A DNA stretch of 64,000 nucleotides, taken from NCBI RefSeq assembly GCF_013343005.1, contig NZ_CP054491.1, forward strand, positions 3,382,951 to 3,446,950, written 5' to 3'. Below, piece after piece: positions 30,880 to 42,202 of this stretch (the stretch's first letter is position 1; every line of letters starts with the position of its first letter). The stretch is from Candidatus Reidiella endopervernicosa. Its GTDB lineage: Bacteria > Pseudomonadota > Gammaproteobacteria > GCF-013343005. Below the pieces are notes generated by a model, which worked only from the letters and a program-made list of their open reading frames with translations, was not told the origin of the DNA and did not search any database. The translations under genes and the position numbers were made by a program.

Positions 30880-33020
30880 ATGAAACACCTTTCCCTATCC
30901 CTAGGTATGGCTGCGACGCTCGCCATATCGACGAGCCAACTCTACGCGGATGAATCGTACGACGAACTGGCTCTGCTCTATGGCGATGAGGAGAGGCGTC
31001 ACCATCGCCACCGGGTCCGACAAACCACTGCATCTGGCTCCCTCGGTTGCCAGCGTCATCACCGCCGAACAGATCAAGGCGATGGGCGCCACCACCCTCG
31101 ACCATGTTCTCGAACGTGTCCCAGGGCTGCATGTCGCCTACTCATTCAACCGCCTCAATTCAATCTGGTCGATTCGTGGTATCCATGCTGACACCAATCC
31201 GCAGGTGCTGTTCATGGTCAACGGCATGCGCATCACCGATGGTACAACCGGTAGTCGACCACCGAGCTTTTCCATGCCGGTGGAGAATATCGCCCGCGTT
31301 GAAGTGGTACGTGGTCCAGGCTCAGCCATCTACGGAGCCGATGCCTTCGCTGGCGTGGTCAACGTCATCACCAAGGGTTACGAGGGATACAACGGCCTGA
31401 CGCTCGGCGCACGCACCGATACCATCGACAGCCGTGAAACCTGGATCCAGACGGGCAAACAACTCGGTGACTGGAATGCCGCCTTTAGCCTCGAGTGGCA
31501 ACAGCGCGATGGTGACAGCTCACGGGTTGTCGATGCCGATCTGCAGACCTTTCTCGATACCACCTTCGCCCTGGTCCCACCTGCTTCCAACGCCCCTGGC
31601 ACACTCGACACCACCTCTGATGTCATCAATACCTCCCTCAACCTCTCCAACGGAGGCCTGAAACTCGGCTTCTGGGGCTGGTTACAGCGTGATTGGTGGT
31701 CGGCCCCGGTGTTGCGGGCGCACTCGACAACACGGGGTACACCGAAGTCGACAGCTACGCCTTCGACATCGAATATGGAAAAACTCTAGGCGATAACTTC
31801 GAGTACCACGCCCGCTACGCCTTCCAGTATCAGGACCAGTTCACCCACTTCGAACTCTTCCCACCGGGCGCGGCAATGCCAATCGGGGCCGACGGTAACA
31901 TCGACTTCGCCACGCCAGTCGGCATGGTTAGCTTCCCCGACGGCATCATCGGTAACCCCGGTGGCGAGGAGAGGCGTCATCTGCTCGATCTCGACTTCAT
32001 CTATACCGGCCTCACTAACCACCGTTTCCGTTTTGGTGTCGGTGCCTCCGACGTTTCAATTGAAACCGATGAGACCAAGAACTTCGGTCCAGGCATTATC
32101 GATGGCACCCAGCCGGTGGTCGATGGCACCCTCACCGATGTAACCGACACCGCCTACGTCTTTATGCCCGACACCAATCGTCAGCTCTGGTATCTACTGG
32201 CGCAGGATGAGTGGCAGCTAGCCAACGACTGGGCACTCACCGCGGGCGTTCGTTACGACCACTACTCCGACTTTGGCAGCACCACCAATCCACGCCTGGC
32301 GCTGGTCTGGGCTACCAGCTACAACCTCACCAGCAAACTGCTCTACGGTCGCGCCTTCCGTGCCCCGGCCTTCAGTGAGACGCAGTACATTAACAACCCC
32401 TCGATTCTCGGTAACTCCGATCTCGATCCTGAGACCATCGACACTCTAGAACTCGCCTTCGACTACCGTCCCAGCTTCAACAGCCGCATGGCAATCAACT
32501 TCTACGCCTACAACAGCGAGGATCTGATCGACACCGTCGCCGATGTCGGCACCGGCACCAGCACCTACCAGAATACCGAGACGCAGACAGGTCACGGCCT
32601 CGAGCTCGAACTCGACTGGCAACCCACCGCACGTGTCTCGCTCGATCTCAACTACGCCTGGCAGCACTCGGAGGATGAAAACGGTGACGAGATCCCCGAT
32701 GCCCCTGGCCAGCAGATCAGTGCGGCGGCACAGTGGCAGTTTATCGATGCAGCCACCCTGCGCATGCAGACCAACTGGGTAGGGGATCGCCAGCGTAATC
32801 CCGCCGATACACGCAGCGACATCGACGACTATCTGCTCACAGATCTCAGTCTGCGCATCGCACCCGCCAGTATGCCATTCGAACTCGCCCTGACCGGCTA
32901 TAACATCTTCGATGAGGATGCCCGTGAACCGAGCAGCGATGCGCTTGCCACCCCGGTGACTACCCACTCGAAGAGCAGCGAGTGATGGCCGAGCTGCGCC
33001 TGCATCTGGATCGTCTGTGA
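30880..33020 (+). pseudogene. TonB-dependent outer-membrane receptor, frameshifted
   Basis: An outer-membrane receptor of about 700 residues in pieces. It has a signal peptide (MKHLSLSLGMAATLA, SD GGAG), then a shift near 30990, a plug domain with SVITAEQIKAMGATTLDHVLERVPGLHV and the VVRGPGSAIYGADAFAGVVNVITK box, a second shift near 31690, most of the barrel, and a third shift near 32955. After this the alternate frame reads GDYPLEEQRVMAELRLHLDRL and stops at 33020, a normal receptor end. Each lesion is a small indel. It is either inactivated or affected by base errors. It likely imports an iron complex or other scarce ligand. Confidence 0.82.
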
Positions 33021-33027
33021 GCCATAG

Positions 33028-33822
33028 CAGGTCGAACGGCGCGAGGAGAGCTTCGCGCCACGCGCCTCCACGCGCATCTGGCAAGAGAGCCCTTCTGCTG
33101 ACAACCCGTTTCTCGCCGAATCACAGCGACTGCACGGCTACGACCTGATGGCACTGGTAAGCAAACGACGCTTCTCCGATGTGCTCTACCTACTGTTTCG
33201 CGGTGAATTGCCGAGTGCTGAGGAGTCACAACTGCTCGACACCCTGATGGTCGCGATGATCAGCCCCGGCCCCGCCACCCCTGCCACTCAGGCGGCAATG
33301 CTCGCGGGCGTCGGAAAAACCGATCCACTGCATATCCTGCCGATCGGTCTGGGTGTATTGGGGAGAGTGGCGGGAGCGGGAGAGATCGAGGCATCGATGC
33401 GTTTTCTCAGTCGCAGCCGTCGTAAAGAGCCCTACACACTCGCCGAACAGCTGCTCGCTGAATACCAGCCCGAGCATGAAGGCGATCATCAAATCGCTCC
33501 CGGTTTTGGCAGCCATTACGGCGATATCGACCCGATCGCCACAAAACTCAGCGAACATCTGATCGACCTGCCCGGTTGCGGCGAGACACTACACTGGGCA
33601 GTGCAGTTTTCCAAAGCACTGCAGCCAGCGAACGAGGGCGTGCTACACACCGGTATCGCTGCGGCGATCTTCGTAGATTTCGGCATCAAACCACGTGCTG
33701 GCGGCGGGCTATTTCAACTCCTGCAGGCGCCGGGACTACTGGCCCACGGCCTGGAACAGTCGAACAAACCGCTCACGGCGATGCCCTTTCTTGAGGATGA
33801 ACACTATGTCTTCGAGGAGTAA
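33028..33822 (+). pseudogene. citrate synthase-like protein A (short type), start unclear
   Basis: About 260 residues related to short citrate synthase / citryl-CoA lyase proteins: NPFLAESQRLHGYDLMALVSKR, LYLLFRGELPSAEE, and the C-terminal segment GLLAHGLEQSNKPLTAMPFL. The frame is open from 33028 but has no start codon until ATG 33148, which lies inside the conserved part, so the 5' end may carry an indel. It overlaps the next gene by 17 bases. Such short forms usually pair with another citrate-synthase-like chain; the substrate is not known. Confidence 0.6.
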
Positions 33823-34632
33823 CGACTCGCACGACTATACCTGGCAACGGGTACATGGCCGTATCTTCAGCCGCAAGGGGCTGGCGTATCGGCGAGGGTG
33901 TGATGAGCCACGGCTACTCGATGATGGATGAGCTGGTCGGTCACCACAGCTACATGCAGGTAGTCATGCTCAACGCCACCGGTCGCATGCCGGAACGGCG
34001 ATTGGCCGAGTGGATCGAAGCGGTCCATATCTGCCTCAGCTGGCCCGATCCGCGTATCTGGTGCAATCAGATCGGCGCACTCACCGCGAGCGCCCGGGGA
34101 CGTGTGGTCGCCGCCACCACCCTCGGCACACTGGCAGCCGACTCACGCAGCTACGGATCTCTGCCGCTGATTGAGGGGTTGGCTTCATTCAACAGGCACT
34201 GCGTAAATACCGTGCTGGACAGAGTGTGGCTGAGATCATCCAGGATGAGTGCGGCCGCCGTGGCAGCAAACCAACCATCACCGGTTACGCGCGCCCCATC
34301 GCCCGTGGCGATGAGCGCATTCCACCAATGCAGCGCCTTAGCCAGGAGCTCGGTTTCGAAGTGGGTGAGCACCTCGCACTCGCCTATGAGATTGAGAAAC
34401 ACCTGCAGCAACACCACGGCGAGAGCATGAACATCAACGGCTACGTCTCTGCCTTCCTCTCAGACCACGACTTCACGGCGGAAGAGGCCTACCGCCTCTT
34501 CGCCATAGTGGTGATCAGCGGTGTAACCGCCTGTTATGCCGATAGTCGCGATCGTCCCGCCGGCAGTTTTTTCCGCTGCGTTGCGACGACATCGACTATC
34601 AGGGCAAGGTCGCCCGCGAACTACCCGAGTAA
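33806..34632 (+). pseudogene. citrate synthase-like protein B, frameshifted
   Basis: Starts at ATG 33806 within the end of gene A. Frames shift near 33880, near 34180 and near 34570. Recognisable parts are GWRIGEGVMSHGYSMMDELVG, WPDPRIWCNQIGALTASARG, and ITGYARPIARGDERIPPM, all typical of citrate synthase / citryl-CoA lyase family members. With gene A it would form a two-gene unit. The three shifts in about 830 bases make a functional product unlikely unless they are base errors. Confidence 0.6.
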
Positions 34633-34672
34633 TTCTCAGCGACTGAAGGGACTGCCAGAGACCTGATTCGCC

Positions 34673-36447
34673 TCATTCAGAGTACGGATCCGCATGCCCA
34701 TCGGTGACCTCCTCGGCATCGATATGGACATCGAGCAGCGTCGGCCCACCCGCCTTGCAGAGCGCACCAAAATCGATCGCCTGCAGACTCTTCCACCGAT
34801 GTAATGCTAGGCCCGCGCACCCATTGCTCGCGCCACTGCAGCGTAATCGATCGGTGGCAGCGCAGACCAATCGATTCGGCACCCGCCATCTGCTGACCAT
34901 GTTTGATCATGCCGAGTGACTGGTCGTTGAGAACTACAAACAGCACACAGAGCTGCGCCTCAGCCGCTACCGTCAGCTCCTGACCACTCATCAGATAACT
35001 GCCATCACCGGTAACAGACCACTGGCTTACCGGGTGCGCCAAAGGCGGTGCCAACGGCGGCACCGATCGCCCCCCCATCGCACCAAACTCATCGCCACCC
35101 GATAGACATTCTGTTGATGCGGGTGCAGAGTCATCGGTGGTCCAGGCGAAGCTGTTGCCAGTATCGGCAAGATAGCGGGTCTCATCGGGGAGTCGGCGGG
35201 TCAGCTCACAGATCAGCCGCTGCGGTTTGATCGGGCTCTCGTCACTACGGTACTTGTCGGGCGCATTGAGTTGAATCTGCCGTGGCACACAGCTTTCGCG
35301 CCCCTGTCCACGCCGCTCACCACGCTCCTGCTCCGGGTTCCGTCGGTCACCCGTGCGCCCTGAGATCGATACAGGGGTGCCCTTCATGCACGCGACAATC
35401 GCACGCTCTATCAGGGTGGTGAATATCGTCTGGATGTTTCCATAGACATGCAGATGCGCCATCGACGAGCGTGAAAAGTGATCGGTCTGATTATCGATAT
35501 GGATCAGCTTTTGTTCAGCGAGTGCATCCTGATCCAGCCCGAGGTGCCAAACTCATCGAGGTTGGTACCAATGGCCACAATCCAGTCGACCTCCTCATCA
35601 AGCATCGTGTCGCGGGCGCTGGCGTGACCGGCAAAACCAAACACACCACGGTATTGCGGGTGGTGAGTGTCGAGCAGTGCCTTCCCTGCGGGTAGAGAGC
35701 AGGATCGCACCGGTCAACTCAGCAAAGATGATGATGTTGTGTATCGCCTCATTGCAGCCCCCGACCAGAAGCACATTTTTCCGCCCACGTTTCAGACAAT
35801 CACACAACCGCTCCAGTGCGGAGGAGTCGACCAGCTCCGGACGCTTGATCAGATTATGCAGGTCAGAGCCCGGTACCGCCGTCGGCCAGGGACTGGAGAG
35901 GATATCGCGTGGAATACTGATATGGGCTGGCCCTGCTCCTGGAAGGCGTTGGTAATGGCCGAGGTAGTTTTGGCTCCAGCTGCTCGGGATGTGACACCAA
36001 CGTGCTGTAGACCGTGCAGTGGCGGAACATCGCCACCGTATCAACGGCGGTACAGGAGGATTCCTGAAACGCCCCCTTACCGAAGTGGGGTAGTGCCGTC
36101 TGCGCAGTAATGACCAACATCGGCACATTATCGGCCAGCGCCGAGGCGACACCAGTAATCAGATTGGTGGCTCCCGGACCGGTGGTTGAACAACAGACAC
36201 CCAACCTACCCGTCTCGCGGGCGTAACCATCGGCCATGAAGGCAGCCCCACTCTCATGCCGGGCCACCACCGAGCGAACCCCACCCCGACGCTCGCTTCT
36301 AGCCAGGGCGTTGTAGAGCGGCTCAATAGCGCCGCCAGGAACACCAAACAGGTAATCAACTTCGAGTTGATCGAGGTAACCGACCAGTAGATCGCCCAGC
36401 TCATTGGGACTACTGCCCAACGAAATATCGTTAGCACTATTATTCAT
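34673..36447 (-). pseudogene. acetolactate synthase-like ThDP enzyme, frameshifted
   Basis: A thiamine diphosphate enzyme of the acetolactate synthase large-subunit family, about 590 residues. The N-terminal part is clear (DYLFGVPGGAIEPLYNAL, the catalytic-Glu RHESGAAFMADGYAR, and CCSTTGPGATNLITGVASAL). The C-terminal ThDP-binding loop TGDGSYLMSGQEL and QSLGMIKHGQQ are also clear. Between and around them the frame changes several times (near 36000, 35650, 35000 and 34850). The ATG at 36447 has AGAGG upstream. It is opposite in strand to the citrate-synthase-like pair. Confidence 0.7.
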
Positions 36448-36570
36448 ACGCCTCTTCCCAGCCTTTATAGTTATTGTTAATGTGGGGATATTGGCTGCGG
36501 CGTCCCTTCTGCAATCGCGATCCCAGCTGAAGATAATACCTACTCACGAGCCAATAACACTATTTTTCAT

Positions 36571-39388
36571 ATGGAAATGAGTTCGAAACTGCTGTCGGGA
36601 GTCGCTATTTTTGCGAGAGTTTGTTTTGGGCATCCAAGCCCAAGCAAACAGCAAAAACTTAACGCGACCGTTTATGCCTGCGGCGCCCCGACCGTCCTGC
36701 GTACGTTGCGTAATCACCTCTTCGCGGCTCTACACAACTCCCTCAGTGACTCTACGCCGACATAAAGCCGCTGCTGCATCTTCTTCGTCGTTCGCTCGCG
36801 CTCTCAACTACGAATAGGCAGACGGCGTCGACTATCGGGGCTAACCGCCTTCGCTTCGCTATCCATGGCGGTCAGCGTTGGTCTACCCCGATAACGAGTT
36901 GCGCCAGCAGCTTGTTACGGCGCTCGCTCGTGCCGGCTTTGAGCAGATTCATGAGGCCAGCAATGGCAGTGATGCCGTCAGTTTGTTGCAGAGCGGTCAG
37001 GTCGATGCGCTCATCACCGACATTCCGATCGACGATCTCGATGGCTGGCGACTGACTCGCCTGGTGCGTTCCGACGTCTACCCCGTCGATGCTGCCATGC
37101 CCGTGATCGTACTCACCCGTAGCTTCAGCGAACGTATCGCTGAGGTAACGGCCAAAGAGTATGAGATCGACGCCTTTATTCCCTACGAACGACGCCATGA
37201 GCTACCAGAGACCCTGCAGAGCATGTTTGCGCAGGCACAGCAGGGGCACAACAAACCCTCGCTTCTGGTTATCGAAGACAATCCCGACACCGTGCGTGTG
37301 GTCGAGCGCGTACTTAAACCGCGCTTTAACATCGAATCGGCCATGACCGGCACCGACGGTCTCGCTGCCTGGCAACAGCGCCGACACGATCTGGTACTGC
37401 TCGATGTGATGTTGCCTGGCATGAATGGTGAGGATGTTCTCAAAGAGATTCTCGCCCTGCGCCCCGCACAATCGGTGGTGATGATGACCGCCGACTCCAG
37501 CGAGGAGCGTGCCGGACGACTGGTACTGGCCGGAGCCGCTGACTTTATTGCCAAACCGTTCCGCGCTGAGCAGCTGCGTCGTGTTTGCGATATTGCCATC
37601 AGGCGCGAAGATTACATGCACAGTAACGCACAGTTCGCCCACCAGGTTGAAGCGCTCAACCGGGAGAAAGAGCGCGCACTGGTCACCCTCGACTCAATTG
37701 GTGATGGCGTTATTACCACTGACACCAGCGGCACGATTGAATCGATCAATCCCGTCGCCGAACGCATGACTGGTTGGTCGAGCAGCGAGGCCATCGGTCT
37801 AAAACTTGATGCCGTCTTCCAGGTCGTCAATGAGTTCACCCACACCCAGACCGAGGATCCAGTTGTCCGCTGCCTGGAAGAGGGCAAGGCGGTCGAGCTC
37901 GGCTCTCATAACCTGCTCATCCACCGTACCGGCTCTGAGGTTGCCATTCAGGACACCGTCGCCCCGATCAAGGCGCGCAGCGGTGAGATGATTGGCGTGG
38001 TCCTCGTCTTCCACGACGTTACTGAAGCACGCAAACTCAACAAACGCCTCTCCTATCAGGCCACCCACGACAGTCTCACTGGACTGATCAACCGCAGTGA
38101 ATTTGAGCGCCGCCTCTCGCGCCTGCTCGAAGATAGCCGTGATAACGGCAGCGAACACGTGCTCTGCTATCTCGACCTCGACCAGTTCAAGGTGATGAAC
38201 GACACCTGCGGCCACATGGCGGGGGATCAACTACTGCGCCAGGTCGCCACACTCATTCAACAGGTGGTACGTCGTCACGACACTCTGGCGCGTCTCGGCG
38301 GTGATGAGTTCGGCATCCTGCTCGAGTACTGCAGCATCGAAAAGGCGACCGAGGTAGCCGATAGTGTTCGCCAGAGTCTGGTCGACTACCGCTTCACCTA
38401 CGATGACAAGTTATTTGCCCTTGGTGTTAGCGTCGGTGTGGTGCCCCTCTCCCCAGAGAATCACAATCTCGAAGATGCGCTGAGCATGGCCGATGCCGCC
38501 TGCTACCTGGCCAAGGAGGCGGGGCGTAACCGCATCCACGTCTACCACCCCGACGATGGCGAGATAAATAAACGTTACGGTGAGATGCAGTGGGTTTCGC
38601 GAGTCATGCGCGCCTTTGAAGAGCAGCGTTTCATTCTCTTCTACCAGACCATTTTGCCGATCAACGGTGCCGAGGATGGCGACCACTACGAGGTACTGAT
38701 TCGAATGCACGACGAGCAGGGAAAGCTCGTTCCACCCGGCTTCTTCCTCCCCGCCGTGGAGCGTTATGATCTCGCTGCCACCATGGATCGCTGGGTCATT
38801 CGAACCACTCTGCAGTGGTTTGAGGATAACCCCGAACAGCTTGAACAGCTGGCACACTGCGCCATCAACCTCTCTGGTAAGTCGCTGGGTGATGACCACT
38901 TCCACGAATTCGTTACCGAAATCCTGACCCACACCTGCGTACCACCAAACAAGATCTGCTTTGAGATCACCGAGACCGCAGCGATCACTAATCTCGACAA
39001 AGCGATCCGCTTCATTACCACCTTCAAGGCGATGGGGTGTCGTTTTGCCCTCGACGATTTCGGTAGCGGCATGTCATCCTTCGCCTACCTCAAGACCCTG
39101 CCAGTCGACTACCTGAAGATCGACGGACAGTTCGTCAAGGATATGCTCGACGACCCGATCGACCGCATCATGGTCAAATCGATTAACGAGGTGGGACATG
39201 ATATGGGATTAAAGACCATCGCCGAGTTTGTTGAAAACCGTGAACTACTCGAGCTGCTACGCAGAATGGGCGTCGACTACGCACAGGGTTACGGTATCGA
39301 CGTTCCACAGCCCCTTGAGGAGCGTAAGGTGACAGGGGTCATCGCCGAGTCCCTGACGCTTCAGGAACTCTCTCAGTCAGCGCCATAG
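36571..39388 (+). pseudogene. REC-REC-PAS-GGDEF-EAL protein, 5' end split by R280 copy 5
   Basis: After removal of 36595-36877 the start reads MSSKLLLVYPDNELRQQL, a normal receiver-domain opening. Domains in order are an atypical receiver (residues ~5-120), a second receiver with the phospho-site LVLLDVMLPGMNG (~135-255), a PAS domain (~280-400), GGDEF with RLGGDEFGILL, and EAL with the motif altered to EVL but DDFGSGMSSFAYL intact. It would make or degrade c-di-GMP under control of phosphorelay. At present only a TTG (36878) or a later codon can start the long frame, so expression is probably reduced or lost. Confidence 0.88.
36595..36877 (+). repeat. R280 repeat, copy 5
   Basis: 283 bases, same strand as the gene, inserted after the eighth codon. 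It begins TCGGGAGTCGC, so the first base differs from the usual C. It belongs to the CTTCGCTTCGCTATCC subtype. Flanks are aaactgctg and ttggtctac, which join in frame. No target duplication. Confidence 0.95.
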
Positions 39389-39404
39389 GTTCGTACCAGA
39401 ACTG

Positions 39405-40226
39405 TTAGCGCATGCCACGTGATGCCTTGACCGCATCGTAGGCGTTACGAATCTCCTGGCTCTTCTCAGTGGCGACCTTGATCATCTCCTCCGGCAATCC
39501 CTTTGAGACCAGTTTATCGGGGTGATGCTGATTCATCAGACGTCGATAGGCTCGTTTCACCTCGGCATCAGTCGCACTCTCTACAACATCCAGCACCTGA
39601 TAGGCCGCCTTCAATTGCGCCTGTGGTGAGGCTTGCTGTGGCTGCTGATAGCCTCCACCAGCAGCACCGCCGCTGCCAAAATTACGCGCTGCACTGGCCA
39701 TCGCCTCAAGGTGTTCAAACTCATGTTGAGTAAAGCCAAGAAGATCACAGATATGCTGCAGCATCTTGCGCTCAGCGCTATCAACCCGACCGTCGGCGTG
39801 GGCGGCCTGCAGTTGGATCTCAATAAACATCTGCATCAGGGTGCGACGGCGATGACACTCCTTACGGAACTGGTGTAGTAGATCATCGAGCGGAAAGTCG
39901 TCCGCCTTACCCTCACCGAAGAGTTTGATCGCTAGCGCACGCTGCTCCTCACCAAGCTGCATCTGCGCCATCACTGCCTTAGCAAAGGCGATCTCATCCT
40001 CACTGACCCGACCATCGGCCTTGGCCAGATGCCCCATCACCGAGAAGGTAGCGGTGAAGAAGGCGGTCTGAATGCGTTCTTGCTCTAGATGAGCGGTACC
40101 GCCTACCTGAAACGCGCCCAAGCCCTGATCAAACTTATGTCCTAGTGCAGCACCCAACACAGCACCAAGCGGTCCTCCCAGCATAAAACCGAAGGCACCG
40201 CCGACCATCTTTCCCCACCAACTCAT
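39405..40226 (-). CDS. djlA: DjlA-like TerB/DnaJ-domain co-chaperone
   Basis: 273 residues: a glycine-rich N-terminal hydrophobic segment (GGAFGFMLGGPLGAVLGAALGH), a TerB-like helical domain (VMGHLAKADGRVSEDEIAFA and AHADGRVDSAERKML), a glycine/glutamine-rich linker and a C-terminal J domain with the diagnostic HPD (NQHHPDKLVSKG). This matches DjlA, a membrane-anchored DnaK co-chaperone. The terminator side faces the GGDEF-EAL gene, with which it is convergent. Confidence 0.92.
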   Translation of the reverse strand: MSWWGKMVGGAFGFMLGGPLGAVLGAALGHKFDQGLGAFQVGGTAHLEQERIQTAFFTATFSVMGHLAKADGRVSEDEIAFAKAVMAQMQLGEEQRALAIKLFGEGKADDFPLDDLLHQFRKECHRRRTLMQMFIEIQLQAAHADGRVDSAERKMLQHICDLLGFTQHEFEHLEAMASAARNFGSGGAAGGGYQQPQQASPQAQLKAAYQVLDVVESATDAEVKRAYRRLMNQHHPDKLVSKGLPEEMIKVATEKSQEIRNAYDAVKASRGMR

Positions 40227-40573
40227 TACAGCTCCAATTTCTTACTTTGAAAGATCGATATGCTACCGCAATCGCTCAACGATGGTGCACCTCATTCACT
40301 CAATGTGCACTTAACGAGATCACCAAGATAGGGACAGGAAAAAGAGTAACGGCGTGACCATGCCGACATAGCCTTACACTCATCAGCATCGCACCGATGC
40401 AGGAATCCTGACATCACTAACGCCAAGTTGGCCGCGAGATTAAATCAGTGTCGTCGAGTCCCCGGTAACAGATCAAACTCCTCGGGGCCGACCAGAAAAC
40501 CGAATAGAGATAGCAGCAACACTGCAGGGGGATCAGCACATTGATTGTACGCCTCCAGTGCGCCCCTGATTGC
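40227..40573. other. intergenic region with one weak small open frame
   Basis: A 347-base gap. On the minus strand a frame continuing past the Dabb stop ends with LLLSLFGFLVGPEEFDLLPG and a TGA at 40445-40447; a GTG at 40522 could start a 25-residue hydrophobic peptide. Without a good ribosome-binding site this may be a gene remnant. Nothing else is evident apart from space for the djlA promoter. Confidence 0.3.
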
Positions 40574-40876
40574 TTAGCTGACGTAGTCGATCACATGGCG
40601 TGAGACGCGCACCTTTTTCACATACTCTGCGACCTCCTGGTGTGCCGGGTGCTCCTGATAGCGCTCCAGTGCGGCCCAGTCATCGAAGCTGGTCTCGAGC
40701 ACGATATCGACATTGCTCTCAGAGTCGGGGTCGGCGATGCCAACCTTCAACTCCAGAATCTCAGGAATACGCCCCGGCAGCTGCTCAAGTTGGCGCTTCA
40801 TCTCGCGCGCGCTCTGCTCCGGGCTCCCTTCGGTACCATCGCCCTTCAAGCCCCACATCACGATATGTCTAATCAT
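40574..40876 (-). CDS. Dabb (stress-responsive alpha/beta barrel) domain protein
   Basis: 100 residues starting MIRHIVMWGLKGDGT and ending HQEVAEYVKKVRVSRHVIDY, the standard dimeric alpha-beta barrel Dabb pattern with the His in IRHIVMW and the terminal D-Y. I chose the ATG at 40876, since the upstream part of the frame overlaps the methyltransferase gene. GGAGCGG lies close before it. It follows the methyltransferase by 28 bases. Confidence 0.85.
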   Translation of the reverse strand: MIRHIVMWGLKGDGTEGSPEQSAREMKRQLEQLPGRIPEILELKVGIADPDSESNVDIVLETSFDDWAALERYQEHPAHQEVAEYVKKVRVSRHVIDYVS

Positions 40877-40904
40877 CAGATCCGCTCCTCTTCTTATTGT
40901 CGTA

Positions 40905-41519
40905 TTACAAGCGCTGGAATCTGCAGTAGAGAAAGTGTTGTGTCCCTCCAGCGGGGCGCACATGCTGCTCATCCAGACTCTCCAGCAACTCGAATTTATC
41001 ACCAATCGCCTCGCTGAGTGTAGCTACATCGTAGCGAGCAATTGGCAGACCACTACACCGCTCCGGACCATCAAGACCGAAGGTGGCGACGATCAGATGA
41101 CCGCCCGCCAGTAGTGATCGTTCAAGCACAGAGCGATAACGTGCCTGATCATCAGGATCTGTAAGAAAATGGAACACGGCACGGTCGTGCCAGAGTCGGT
41201 AGTGTTGCGGTGCCTCAAAGGCGGTGATATCGGCCTCTAGCCACTCAACCTGATCGGCACGACTGCCGAGTCGCTGGCGGGCATGACGAAGCGCCTCAGG
41301 TGAGATATCAAGCACCGAGAGGTTGCGATAACCACGCTCGATCAGGTGATCGACCAGTCGCGATGCACCGCCACCCACATCGATAATCGCCTCATCGGCC
41401 GAGACTCCGCAAGCATCGATCAACTGGAGTGACAGGGCTGGCGAGCGCTGATACCAGCTCAGCTCATCAATCCCCTTGCGGGTATAGGCCCTATCCCAAT
41501 GAGCCTGTTTATCATTCAT
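40905..41519 (-). CDS. class I SAM-dependent methyltransferase
   Basis: About 204 residues with motif I AIIDVGGGASRLVDHLI, motif II LSVLDISPEALRHA and a WHDRAVFHFL strand. It starts at ATG 41519, where ATGA overlaps the sirB2 stop codon, so translation was coupled to sirB2 before the repeat arrived. The family includes thiol and small-molecule methyltransferases; the substrate is not known. The longer frame up to 41735 runs into the repeat and is not real. Confidence 0.88.
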   Translation of the reverse strand: MNDKQAHWDRAYTRKGIDELSWYQRSPALSLQLIDACGVSADEAIIDVGGGASRLVDHLIERGYRNLSVLDISPEALRHARQRLGSRADQVEWLEADITAFEAPQHYRLWHDRAVFHFLTDPDDQARYRSVLERSLLAGGHLIVATFGLDGPERCSGLPIARYDVATLSEAIGDKFELLESLDEQHVRPAGGTQHFLYCRFQRL

Positions 41520-42180
41520 AAAACGTTCAAGAGGATACCTGCCGGGTGACGGAAATAGGCTACCGAAACAATGTAGGCAAAGAGAACTATGGGAGTCGCT
41601 ATTTTTGCGGAAGCATGTTTGGGCATCAAACCAAGCAAGCGGCAAATACTTAACGCGACCGTTTATGCCTACGGCGCCCCGACGTCCTGCGTACGTTGCG
41701 TAATCACCTCTTCGCGGCTCTACACAATCCCTCACTGACTCTACGCCGACAAAAGCCGCTGCTGCATCTTCTCCGTCGTTCGCTCACGCTCTCAAGCTAC
41801 GAATATGCAAACGGCCTCGGCATCGCGGACTAACCGCCTTCGCTTCGCTATCCATGGCGGTCAGCGATCGCCGCCAGCCAGGCAACCGTTCGAATGGATC
41901 GAGTACGACCGTAATGCAGCGCCACCATGCCGAGTGCGATATAGAGCAGCAGCCCAAGCACCTTGGCGGTGAGCCAGCCATGCACAAGGGGATACTGCTG
42001 TAGCTGGTAAGCAAGCGCGATAGCACTGCCCAGCAATACCGAGTCGATCACATGGGGCAGCTTACGCACCCAGTAGTGCTGCAACCGCTCGGGTGCTGCG
42101 ATCATCCAGACGCCTCGCAGCACAAAGCCGGTTATGGAGAGCGAGACGGCAGTGACGTGCAACAGCTTCAGCCAACTCAC
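41516..42180 (-). pseudogene. SirB2-like membrane protein, interrupted by R280 copy 6
   Basis: A small integral membrane protein of the SirB family. The first part (42180 down to 41867) has three hydrophobic helices and ends TVAWLAAI. The last part (41588 to 41516) encodes VLFAYIVSVAYFRHPAGI and a TGA that overlaps the methyltransferase start as ATGA. Removing 278 bases joins the parts in frame as AAIVLFAYIV, the expected fourth helix. Its function is unclear; the family was named from a Salmonella invasion-gene regulator locus. Confidence 0.85.
41589..41866 (+). repeat. R280 repeat, copy 6 (most diverged)
   Basis: 278 bases, antisense to sirB2. It begins ATGGGAGTCGC and shows the most changes of all copies (GCGGAAGCATGTTTGGGCATCAAACC in the left hairpin, lost bases, and TCAAGCTACGAATATGCAAACGGCC), which suggests it is the oldest copy. 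Even so, both ends are intact and the host frames still rejoin. Confidence 0.93.
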
Positions 42181-42202
42181 TTCTTACGGTCTCCTCATCC
42201 GA

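Noticed and set aside
40905..41735. Longer methyltransferase start at 41735
   Set aside because: The extra N-terminal part is R280 sequence and the sirB2 tail. The ATGA overlap at 41519 gives a natural start.
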